A DNA stretch of 19,831 nucleotides from an uncultured Clostridia bacterium (GTDB lineage: Bacteria > Bacillota > Clostridia > Oscillospirales > CAG-272). Positions 1 to 6,404 of the stretch are shown in pieces. Under the pieces are notes generated by a model. That model searched no databases, was not told the DNA's origin, and saw only the letters and a program-made list of their open reading frames with translations. Each line of letters opens with the position of its first letter. Position 1 is the stretch's first letter. A program made the position numbers and the translations under genes. The stretch spans positions 1 through 19,831 of the forward strand of contig CALAFS010000122.1 of the NCBI GenBank assembly GCA_937892405.1, in the 5' to 3' direction.

Positions 1-1230
1 GCGCCCGAGGCGCCCGAACTTCCCGGCTGGCGGTTTGTCGGTTGGGATGCGGATTTCTCTTCCGTTTCCGGAAATCTGACTGTGCATGCCCGCTATGAAG
101 AAGTTACCACGCATACCGTGACCTTCCTTGGTAAGGACGGCGAGACTCTCGCCATCGTAACCGTCAACGACGGCATGGCGGCAACGGCACCCACCGCGCC
201 CGTACTTCCTGGATTTCTCTTTGACCATTGGGATACGGCGTTTGATGCCGTGACCTCCGATCTGACCGTCCGCACCGTTTATGTCAAGGCGTACACCGTA
301 CGATTCTTTGCGGTGAGCGGGGAAGAAACTCTTCTTTCCACCGTACAGGTTGCGGCAGGAAAGGCGGCGATCGCTCCCGATAACCCCTCGAGAGAAGGTT
401 ATCGCTTCACCGGATGGGATAAGGATTTCAGCGCCGTGAATGCGGATATGGATGTATACGCTACATGGGAACCTGTGGCCGAAGGACCGACAGATGTCCG
501 CGTCGTACAGATCCGTCTGGATGTAACGGGCGGTCAGAACAAGTATCTTTCCGATTCCGAGTTTGCCGGCTGGCTGGCATCGCTGTCGGAGGCGGATGTT
601 GCTTTTTATCAGGGATCTCAGCCGGTGGATCTCCCCGACGGAGCGGAAGAAACCTGGGGACAGGTTAACTACAAGACCTCCCGTGGAGATAACGGCGGCT
701 TGGGCTATGCCGTGCTGTGGAGAAAAGACATTTATGAACAGGTGGGCGAGGCATTGGCGGCTCTCCCGAATACCGATGTCGGTTACATTGCCGTTCCGCT
801 GATGGAGAAGACCACCGGACGCAAACTTGTTTTTGTCAGTTTCTATGTCGGCGTCAACGCAAAAACAAGTTATCTGATAAAGAATTATCTGCCTTCTATG
901 TTTACTTCTATGACCGCGGCTTTCCCGGACGCGGAGGCGTATGTCTTCGGTATGCACACGGCAACCAATCAGAAGGGCGGAAACAATACCGGTCTGACCG
1001 ACACCATCAACGCATGGGGGACGACCACTTCCTTCCTTGATGGATGGACATTCCGGTGCCTTGCTGAGAGTGACGATACGACGAAAACGACACCGCGGGC
1101 GGACTATGTGTTCACATACGCTCCGACAGGTGCTGCCTCGGCTGTAACCGCAGGTACGACGCACACCGTAGACGGCTGTACAGGAAGCGCCGGTGCTGAA
1201 GTAACTGTTCGCATTCAGGACGAGAAGTAA
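1..1230 (+). CDS. Surface protein with InlB B-repeats and degenerate EEP-like C-terminal domain (5' partial)
   Basis: The frame is open from base 1, so only the C-terminal 409 residues are visible; an internal ATG at base 82 is not a credible start. Three repeats of the InlB B-repeat (Listeria-Bacteroides repeat, Flg_new) type are seen: the tail of one (bases 1-102, with GWRFVGWD), a full one (about 103-291, GFLFDHWDTAF) and another (about 292-474, GYRFTGWDKDF followed by VYATWEP). Such repeats form extracellular beta-grasp stalks. From about base 490 to the stop is a roughly 245-residue domain whose strand pattern resembles endonuclease/exonuclease/phosphatase proteins (VAFYQGSQ, GYAVLWRKD, KLVFVSFYVG, AYVFGMHTAT, ADYVFTY). 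The residues that normally hold metal and phosphate there (the Glu of LQE, the Asp/Asn of GDFN, the closing Asp-His) are not present, so I infer a non-catalytic binding role. No LPXTG motif or C-terminal anchor is seen. The repeats are confident; the EEP assignment is tentative. Confidence 0.8.
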   Translation, partial: APEAPELPGWRFVGWDADFSSVSGNLTVHARYEEVTTHTVTFLGKDGETLAIVTVNDGMAATAPTAPVLPGFLFDHWDTAFDAVTSDLTVRTVYVKAYTVRFFAVSGEETLLSTVQVAAGKAAIAPDNPSREGYRFTGWDKDFSAVNADMDVYATWEPVAEGPTDVRVVQIRLDVTGGQNKYLSDSEFAGWLASLSEADVAFYQGSQPVDLPDGAEETWGQVNYKTSRGDNGGLGYAVLWRKDIYEQVGEALAALPNTDVGYIAVPLMEKTTGRKLVFVSFYVGVNAKTSYLIKNYLPSMFTSMTAAFPDAEAYVFGMHTATNQKGGNNTGLTDTINAWGTTTSFLDGWTFRCLAESDDTTKTTPRADYVFTYAPTGAASAVTAGTTHTVDGCTGSAGAEVTVRIQDEK

Positions 1231-1283
1231 AAAAATGGGGGAGAGGTACCTGCTTCCTCACAAAATACGAGAAAAAGTAATAA

Positions 1284-1289
1284 TATAAT
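1284..1289 (+). promoter_or_regulatory. Possible -10 element upstream of the small gene
   Basis: A TATAAT hexamer lies 70 bases before the 43-codon gene in an A-rich stretch. No good -35 hexamer is found at 16-18 bases upstream. Because no terminator is visible between the surface-protein stop (1230) and here, the small gene could equally be co-transcribed with the surface protein. Confidence 0.25.
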
Positions 1290-1338
1290 CCAAATCAGCA
1301 AATCAAAAAAACGACAAAAACCAATCACAGAAAGGAGA

Positions 1339-1355
1339 TTTCCGCCTTGCGGAAA
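1339..1355 (+). promoter_or_regulatory. Hairpin between ribosome binding site and start codon
   Basis: TTTCCGC, loop CTT, GCGGAAA forms a perfect 7-base-pair stem. It sits between the Shine-Dalgarno AAAGGAG (1331-1337) and the ATG at 1360. Unfolded, the spacing is 22 bases, too long for normal initiation; with the stem folded the effective gap is about five unpaired bases. This suggests that the hairpin brings the two sites together. The stem is read directly; the function is inferred. Confidence 0.5.
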
Positions 1356-1359
1356 CCCG

Positions 1360-1491
1360 ATGGACAAAATGAAAAAAGACTATCTTCCTCCTGTTATGGA
1401 AACCATTCTCATCTCCGTCGCGGATGTCCTCACCACCAGCGGTGATGAAGTTATCTCCGGCTCCTTTGAAGGCTGGCGCGACGAATTTTGA
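1360..1491 (+). CDS. Small 43-residue protein of unknown function
   Basis: The reading frame starts MDKMKKDYLPPVMETILI and ends GSFEGWRDEF. It has a Lys-rich start, a Pro-Pro turn, a short hydrophobic stretch (METILISVADVLTTSG), then an acidic, Gly/Ser-rich tail with aromatic residues. There is no signal peptide and no full membrane span. An AAAGGAG site lies upstream but 22 bases from ATG 1360, with a hairpin in the gap; ATG 1369 is the alternative start in frame. A rho-independent terminator follows 18 bases after the stop, which supports a real transcription unit. Short proteins with a 'P..E......D(V/I)(L/I)TTSG' pattern are, from memory, common hypothetical genes in Clostridia. Nothing in the window shows maturation enzymes, so I do not call it a RiPP precursor. 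Existence is fairly likely; function is unknown. Confidence 0.6.
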   Translation: MDKMKKDYLPPVMETILISVADVLTTSGDEVISGSFEGWRDEF

Positions 1492-1509
1492 TCTGTCCCA
1501 TACCAAACG

Positions 1510-1542
1510 AAAAAAGACGGAACCTCGGTTCCGCCTTTTTTC
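1510..1542 (+). terminator. Rho-independent terminator after the small gene
   Basis: CGGAACC and GGTTCCG pair around a minimal loop, with an A-run before and a run of six T (broken only by CC) after. It would end transcription of the 43-codon gene and, by read-through, of the surface protein. The flanking A and T runs mean it could work in both directions. Confidence 0.8.
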
Positions 1543-1550
1543 TGTCTCCG

Positions 1551-1742
1551 GTGAATTCTTCAGAGCAGCTTGAGGATTTGCGGATCGTTCCGGGCAAAGT
1601 GTTTCTTCGGGTTCAGAACATCTCGGAGCAGCGCAATGTCAAGAATGACGAGAAGCGTCAGATCGCCCTGACCAATCATGAAAAAGCACTTCTTTTATTT
1701 GTGCACGCAAAACATACATCTAACAAGACCACGATCCCATAA
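1551..1742 (+). other. Intergenic stretch with possible degenerate dispersed repeat
   Basis: No credible gene is seen between the terminator (1542) and the tetR promoter (1810). A forward frame here conceptually reads phrases such as SSEQLEDLRIV, FLRVQN and VKNDEKRQIAL, which resemble the junk translations of dispersed intergenic repeats often found in bacterial genomes. The frame begins at a TTG inside the previous stop and runs through the terminator, so it is not annotated as coding. The repeat idea is from memory and unproven. Confidence 0.25.
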
Positions 1743-1809
1743 AACGGACAATGATCTTTTTTTCATGAGCAGAGAACATAAAAAAAGATAAACGATCGGT
1801 ACAACTGTA

Positions 1810-1838
1810 TTGACAAACGGAATAAATCGGTGTATAAT
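1810..1838 (+). promoter_or_regulatory. Sigma-A promoter of the tetR-ABC operon
   Basis: Both hexamers are perfect consensus: TTGACA (1810-1815) and TATAAT (1833-1838), with a 17-base spacer. Such a strong core promoter in front of a TetR gene fits a promoter kept off by repression. Confidence 0.9.
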
Positions 1839-1842
1839 AAAA

Positions 1843-1866
1843 TTACAGTCGTAACGCTACATGCGT
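1843..1866 (+). promoter_or_regulatory. Putative TetR operator palindromes
   Basis: Just after the -10 lie TTAC-AGTC-GTAA (1843-1854) and the adjoining ACGC-TACAT-GCGT (1854-1866). Both are interrupted inverted repeats in the region of the transcription start, the usual place for an autorepressing TetR operator. Which of the two is bound, if either, cannot be told from sequence. Confidence 0.45.
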
Positions 1867-1888
1867 CACTTTATGGAGAGGATTTCAT

Positions 1889-2464
1889 ATGCCGAGAGAT
1901 TTTTTGTTTACAAAGGACGAAATTGTAAAAGCCGCACTCGATTTGACGAGGGAAAAGGGCTTCGCTGCCGTTTCCACCCGCGCATTGGGAGAGAAACTCG
2001 GTACATCATCGCGACCGGTGTTCAGCCATTTCAGCAACATGGGGGAAGTCCAGGAGGCAATTATTAAAGCGGCAAACGACCTTTATCAGACTTACAGAAG
2101 GGAAGAAACGGCAAGCGGCAAATATGTACCCTACAAAGCAAGCGGAATGGCGTATATCCGTTTTGCCAAAGAGGAAAAAGAGCTGTTCAAACTGCTTTTT
2201 ATGCGTGATCGTTCACAGGAATCTGTCAAAGAGAATCCCGAAGAAATGAACGCATTGATAGGTTTGATCTGTAAGCAGGTGAATATTGACAAGGAAGAAG
2301 CAAAATTATTTTATCTTGAAATGTGGGCGTTTACGCACGGTATTGCGTCGATGATCGCCACAAACTATCTCGATTGGGACGAAGCATTTATCAGTCGGGC
2401 GCTGACCGACGGTTATAGAGGACTGAAATGCCGGTATGAAAGCGGAGGTGCAGGTAATGATTGA
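1889..2464 (+). CDS. TetR/AcrR family transcriptional regulator
   Basis: This is a 191-residue one-component repressor. Residues 7-50 form the helix-turn-helix (TKDEIVKAALDLTREKGF, then STRALGEKLGTSSRPVFSHF), matching the TetR N-terminal pattern. The rest is the helical ligand-binding and dimerisation domain, with YIRFAKEEKELFKLLF and WAFTHGIASMIA, typical of the subgroup found with ABC exporters in Clostridia. The start at 1889 is supported by GGAGAGGA 7 bases upstream. The gene overlaps the next ATPase gene by 8 bases, so the two are translationally coupled. It most likely represses its own operon through palindromes at 1843-1866; the ligand is unknown. It is homologous over its full length to the regulator at 6405. 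Confidence 0.92.
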   Translation: MPRDFLFTKDEIVKAALDLTREKGFAAVSTRALGEKLGTSSRPVFSHFSNMGEVQEAIIKAANDLYQTYRREETASGKYVPYKASGMAYIRFAKEEKELFKLLFMRDRSQESVKENPEEMNALIGLICKQVNIDKEEAKLFYLEMWAFTHGIASMIATNYLDWDEAFISRALTDGYRGLKCRYESGGAGND

Positions 2465-3149
2465 AGCGAAAGGAATCAGAAAAACCTACGGATCCGGTGA
2501 GAGCAGAACAGAAGTGTTAAAGGGAATTGACCTGCAAATCGCGGACGGTGATTTTACCGTGATCTTTGGAGCGTCGGGCTCGGGAAAATCAACGCTTTTG
2601 AATTGTCTGTCGGGACTCGAACGGGTGGATGGCGGAAGTATCGAATACGACGGCATGAATATCACGGAGTTTTCCGATAAGACACTCACAAGGTTTCGTA
2701 AAGACAATATCGGTTTTATTTTTCAGCAGTATTATCTTCTCCCCGATATGACAGTGGAAAAGAATGTCCGTATGGGCGCAGATCTTGCGGAAAATGCCGA
2801 TTACAGGGAAATTATCAAGGCAGTGGGACTTGATGATAAAATGAAAAAATACCCGTCCGAGCTTTCCGGCGGTGAACAACAGCGGGTGTCGGTTGCCCGT
2901 GCACTTGCGAAAAAGCCGAAGGTTCTGTTTTTGGACGAGCCGACAGGCGCGCTTGACGAAAAGACCGGGCGGCAGGTCCTTGACTATATCTGCAAATTAC
3001 ATAAAGCGTACGGCTTTACCGTCATCATGGTTACGCACAACGCTAATATTGCGGAGATTGCGGATACGGTAATCAGAATGAACAGCGGGAATATCGCAGA
3101 GATCACCGTCAACACGGCGCAGAAAACCGCTTACGAGATCGGGTGGTAA
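2457..3149 (+). CDS. ABC transporter ATP-binding protein, MacB/LolD type
   Basis: A 230-residue cytoplasmic ATPase that would power the permease encoded next. Walker A GASGSGKST is at residues 38-46, a Q-loop lies in FIFQQYYLLP, the signature LSGGEQQR starts near 136, Walker B VLFLDEPTGALD near 156-167, and an H-loop His in MVTHNANIAEIAD. The GxSGSGKST plus EPTGALD pattern with FtsX-type partners is the MacB/LolD/BceA class, which drives mechanotransmission or peptide export rather than classic substrate pumping. I chose ATG 2457 over the in-frame ATG 2436 because GGAGG at 2444-2448 is correctly spaced only for 2457. The gene overlaps tetR by 8 bases and ends 4 bases before the permease. Confidence 0.93.
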   Translation: MIEAKGIRKTYGSGESRTEVLKGIDLQIADGDFTVIFGASGSGKSTLLNCLSGLERVDGGSIEYDGMNITEFSDKTLTRFRKDNIGFIFQQYYLLPDMTVEKNVRMGADLAENADYREIIKAVGLDDKMKKYPSELSGGEQQRVSVARALAKKPKVLFLDEPTGALDEKTGRQVLDYICKLHKAYGFTVIMVTHNANIAEIADTVIRMNSGNIAEITVNTAQKTAYEIGW

Positions 3150-3153
3150 TGCT

Positions 3154-4299
3154 ATGGTAATCGGATTCAAGGATACTGTCAAGCTGTTCGGAATTGCCAT
3201 TATTGCGTGTTGCGCTGTTTTTGTCTGTACGCTGTTTCTGAGTTACAATATTGACCTTGCGGCAATCAAAGATGAGATAACAACCGAAGCGGGAATGGTG
3301 ATGTATCACGCACAGGTACTTATGGGAAAAGTGGTTGCCGGCGTTTCTGGCGGCTGCCTGATTGCAACTTCCGTCGTTATGCTGTTATTTTATGTGAAAA
3401 ACTATATCGGCACACACGGGAAGGAGCTCGGCATTCTCAAAGCGCTGGGCTATTCCGATATCAGAATCGCAAAACATTTTTGGATCTTCGGGCTTTCTGT
3501 ATTTTTCGGTTGCATTGTCGGCTATATAACAGGATATCTTTACCTTCCGACATTTTATCAAAAACAAGCGCCGAATTCACAAGCTCTGATCCCCGAACTC
3601 AAAGTGCAATTTCATCCGCTTCTGACCTTTGCTTTGATCGGCGCGCCGACGATTGCTTTTATCGCCATATCGGTGTGGTTTGCTTATCTGAAGCTGAAAA
3701 GCCCCGTGCTTGACCTGCTTCGTGAAAAGCAGAATCTCAAAGTCAGAATCGGCAGGGACGGAAAAGAAGATACGCCTTTTTTGAAGGACCTGCGGGGGCT
3801 GACGCTCAGAAGCAGAAAGTCGCTTGTTTTCTTTGTCGCATTTTCGGCATTCTGCTTTTCGGCAATGGTGCAGATGTCTTTTTCGATGACCGAACTCGCA
3901 AGTGAAACCTTTGCCGCTATGGTGCTGTCCATTGGACTGATTCTCGCATTTGTGACGCTGTTTCTTTCTCTTTCGAGTGTTGTCAGGGGGAACACAAAGA
4001 CGATCGCTATGATGCGTGTGTTCGGCTATGACGATGCGACTTGCAGTCGTTACATATTGGGTGCTTACCGCCCGTTTTCCTATCTTGGGTTTGCCATCGG
4101 CACGGTATATCAATACGGATTGCTTAAGCTGATGGTATCCGTAGTGTTTGCGGATGTCGGGAATGTACCGGAATACAGCTTCGATTTCGAGGCACTTATG
4201 ATTACGCTGATCATGTTTGTGCTTGTCTACGAGCTTGTGATGTATCTTTATTCCCGTGGTATAAAAAGACTTTCCGTCAAGAGCATTATGCTGGAGTAA
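3154..4299 (+). CDS. FtsX-type ABC transporter permease, short form
   Basis: A 381-residue membrane protein with about eight predicted transmembrane helices in two sets of four. Each set carries the FtsX cytoplasmic coupling motif: GKELGILKALGYSDIRI (about residues 90-106) and KTIAMMRVFGYDD (about 285-297). The loop after the first helix is only about 25 residues, so the large extracellular domain of MacB or BceB is missing. The start has only a weak GGTGG site, consistent with coupling to the ATPase 4 bases upstream. The frame is open for some codons upstream but no better start is seen. With the ATPase it forms a TetR-controlled exporter or signalling transporter; the substrate is unknown. 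A promoter for the next gene follows at once, so this is the last gene of the operon. Confidence 0.88.
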   Translation: MVIGFKDTVKLFGIAIIACCAVFVCTLFLSYNIDLAAIKDEITTEAGMVMYHAQVLMGKVVAGVSGGCLIATSVVMLLFYVKNYIGTHGKELGILKALGYSDIRIAKHFWIFGLSVFFGCIVGYITGYLYLPTFYQKQAPNSQALIPELKVQFHPLLTFALIGAPTIAFIAISVWFAYLKLKSPVLDLLREKQNLKVRIGRDGKEDTPFLKDLRGLTLRSRKSLVFFVAFSAFCFSAMVQMSFSMTELASETFAAMVLSIGLILAFVTLFLSLSSVVRGNTKTIAMMRVFGYDDATCSRYILGAYRPFSYLGFAIGTVYQYGLLKLMVSVVFADVGNVPEYSFDFEALMITLIMFVLVYELVMYLYSRGIKRLSVKSIMLE

Positions 4300-4319
4300 A
4301 TTTCAAGAGCGGAAAACTA

Positions 4320-4348
4320 TTGAAAAAATCGGAGAGTTATGCTATAAT
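4320..4348 (+). promoter_or_regulatory. Promoter of the M3 peptidase gene
   Basis: TTGAAA (4320-4325), 17-base spacer, TATAAT (4343-4348), with an extended -10 TG one base before it (TGCTATAAT). The start codon is 65 bases further on. Confidence 0.8.
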
Positions 4349-4413
4349 TAAACACAAAAAGCAGAAGATGTGGCAGATCTCGTGCCGATCATGAGAGGAG
4401 AATAAGAAACGCT

Positions 4414-6120
4414 ATGGAAAATTACAAATTTTCAACACTGGAATACAAGCGCCCCGATCTGGAGGCGCGCCGCGAAAAGCTTGCCGCCTGGAAGGATGCT
4501 GCCGAGCATGCGGAAAGCTATGATGCACTGCGCAAACTGATGTTTGAGATCGACCGTGAGAACTGCGAGCTGTCTACACAGTATTCCATCGCGCACATCC
4601 GCCATACACTTGATACGCGTGACGAATTTTATGAAGCAGAGGTCAATTATCTGCAGGACACACTCCCCACGCTCAGCGGCGCCGAAGTCGCGCTCAGTGA
4701 GGCGATCGCGTCGGGCCCCTTCCGCGCGGACATTGAACGGGAACTCGGCAAGCAGTATTTTGTCTCCGTAGACTTACAGAAGAAGCTGTACTGCGAGGCA
4801 AACATTCCTCTGCGTCAGCAGGAGAGCCGCCTGACCAATGAGTATCAGAAGATCATGGCGACCGCCGAGATTCCTTTTGACGGCAAGACGCTGAACCTCT
4901 ACGGGGTGCAGAAGTATTTTGAACATCCCGATCGTGCGACGCGTGCCGCCGCCGTGAAGGCATATTCCAAGTTCTATGAGAGCAATGAGCCGAGACTGGA
5001 AGAAATCTGGGATGAGCTGATCCGTATCCGCAACGAGATAGGCAGAAATCTCGGCTATGAAAATTACATTCCCGTCGGTTATCTTGAGCAGGGACGCACC
5101 GACTACGGCGAAAAGGAGGTTGCATCCTTCCGCGAGCAGGTACGCGCTTTTCTCGTGCCGCTGTGTCAGAAGCTCTATGACGCGCAGGCAAAGCGCCTCG
5201 GCATCGACCATGTCATGTGCTACGATGAAAAGATGGTGTTCCCGGACGGCAACGCCGAGCCGGCGGGCGATGATGCCTTCATGGTCAGAACCGCGCAGAA
5301 AATGTATCACGAAATCAGTCCCGAGACCGGTGAATTTATCGACTTTATGATCGACCATGAGCTGATGGACCTGCAGAATAAGCCGGGGAAGGCATCCACG
5401 GGTTATATGACGAGCCTGCCCAGTCTGAAAGCTCCTTTTGTGTTCTCTTGCTTCAATCACACGATCTTTGATATGCAGGTGTTGACGCATGAATTAGGGC
5501 ATGCCTTTGCGGGATATATGGCAATGCGCAGTCAGCCGATCTCCGACTATTACAGCGAATCGACCGATATTGCCGAGATCCATTCCATGTCTATGGAGCA
5601 GTTCGCTTACCCGTATGCCGAGTGGTTCTTCGGTGATCAGGCGGACAAATTCCGCTTCGCACATTTGCAGGAGGCGCTGACCTTCGTGCCTTTCGGCGTG
5701 GCAGTGGACGAATTCCAGCACATCTGCTATGCACATCCCGAACTGACGCCAAAGGAGCGGACCTATCAGTGGCATCTGCTGGAAGAGAAGTACATGCCGT
5801 GGCGCCGCTATGAAAACGACGCTTTTATGGAGCGCGGCGGTTACTGGTATCATAAATTGCACATTTATCTCTATCCCTTCTATTACATCAACTATACACT
5901 CACGACGATGGGAGCGATGGAGTTCAAGAAGAAGTATGCCGAGGATAAGTCCATCGCATGGAAGGATTATCTCAAGCTCTGTAAGACCGGCGGCAGCCGC
6001 AGCTATCTGGAGACGCTGCGCTATGCCAATCTGGCAAATCCTTTTGAGCAAGGCTCTGTCGAGCGCGCCTGCGGCTACGCAGAAAAGATTTTGCTCGAGC
6101 AGATCGCGCATATGAAGTAA
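4414..6120 (+). CDS. M3 family oligoendopeptidase
   Basis: A 568-residue cytoplasmic zinc endopeptidase of the M3 family (PepF/oligoendopeptidase F relatives), which cuts short peptides. The zinc site is HELGH at residues 359-363 (His359 and His363 ligands, Glu360 general base), with the third ligand Glu388 in DIAEIHSMSMEQF, 28 residues after the catalytic Glu as in thimet oligopeptidase. The helical N-terminal lobe (about 1-340) and the C-terminal lid with RGGYWYHKLHIYLYPFYYINY are typical of the shorter M3 branch that is distinct from true PepF. There is no signal peptide. The start is set by GAGGAG at 4395-4400. It is a single-gene unit with its own promoter and a strong terminator. Its role is probably peptide recycling. 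Confidence 0.93.
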   Translation: MENYKFSTLEYKRPDLEARREKLAAWKDAAEHAESYDALRKLMFEIDRENCELSTQYSIAHIRHTLDTRDEFYEAEVNYLQDTLPTLSGAEVALSEAIASGPFRADIERELGKQYFVSVDLQKKLYCEANIPLRQQESRLTNEYQKIMATAEIPFDGKTLNLYGVQKYFEHPDRATRAAAVKAYSKFYESNEPRLEEIWDELIRIRNEIGRNLGYENYIPVGYLEQGRTDYGEKEVASFREQVRAFLVPLCQKLYDAQAKRLGIDHVMCYDEKMVFPDGNAEPAGDDAFMVRTAQKMYHEISPETGEFIDFMIDHELMDLQNKPGKASTGYMTSLPSLKAPFVFSCFNHTIFDMQVLTHELGHAFAGYMAMRSQPISDYYSESTDIAEIHSMSMEQFAYPYAEWFFGDQADKFRFAHLQEALTFVPFGVAVDEFQHICYAHPELTPKERTYQWHLLEEKYMPWRRYENDAFMERGGYWYHKLHIYLYPFYYINYTLTTMGAMEFKKKYAEDKSIAWKDYLKLCKTGGSRSYLETLRYANLANPFEQGSVERACGYAEKILLEQIAHMK

Positions 6121-6140
6121 TTTCAAAAAAAGCAGACGGA

Positions 6141-6210
6141 CCGAACAACGGAGAACGATCCGCATCCAAGGTGACCTTGGATGCAGATCGGAACTGTTGT
6201 TCGGCTTTTT
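6141..6210 (+). terminator. Very long terminator hairpin after the M3 gene
   Basis: Arms 6141-6171 and 6175-6204 pair almost throughout: CCGAACAAC at the base, CGATC in the middle, and a perfect 10-base top stem GCATCCAAGG/CCTTGGATGC closed by TGA. A CTTTTT run follows. The stem is about 30 base pairs long, much longer than a normal terminator. Confidence 0.85.
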
Positions 6211-6333
6211 ATGTAGATTTTTCGAAAATAAAAAGAAAAAGAAGGGCAGAGAAAAAAGAATAAAATAAAAATGATACTGTTTTTATAGAAATAAACGAGG
6301 TATTATAAAAGTTTTGAATTTTGCTTTCGGGTA

Positions 6334-6362
6334 TTGACAAATCCTTTTTGATGATGTATAAT
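6334..6362 (+). promoter_or_regulatory. Sigma-A promoter of the second tetR gene
   Basis: Perfect consensus TTGACA (6334-6339) and TATAAT (6357-6362) with a 17-base spacer, in an AT-rich upstream region (6211-6333) that holds no gene. The -10 overlaps the first of two operator-like palindromes. Confidence 0.9.
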
Positions 6363-6387
6363 ACATGTTATGTATAACTCAAGTTAT
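6358..6387 (+). promoter_or_regulatory. Tandem TetR operator sites
   Basis: Two copies of the same half-site pattern occur 16 bases apart: ATAA-TACATG-TTAT (6358-6371) and ATAA-CTCAAG-TTAT (6374-6387). The second extends to a perfect TATAAC-TCAA-GTTATA (6373-6388). The first lies over the -10 and the second over the likely transcription start. Two dimers would bind on one side of the helix only approximately, since 16 bases is about one and a half turns. Confidence 0.65.
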
Positions 6388-6404
6388 ATTTCGGAGGTAT
6401 CAAT

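Noticed and set aside
1360..1491. Calling the 43-residue protein a RiPP or bacteriocin precursor
   Set aside because: No radical SAM enzyme, cyclase, dehydratase or dedicated exporter is next to it. The nearest ABC operon is TetR-controlled and separated by a terminator, and the C39-like protein is 7 kb away and not an ABC fusion.
1488..1742. An 84-codon plus-strand frame after the small gene
   Set aside because: It starts at a TTG inside the preceding gene's end, runs through a terminator, and has no ribosome binding site.
4774..6165. Two long minus-strand frames (238 and 223 codons)
   Set aside because: Both are antisense to the M3 peptidase, and the second runs into its terminator hairpin.
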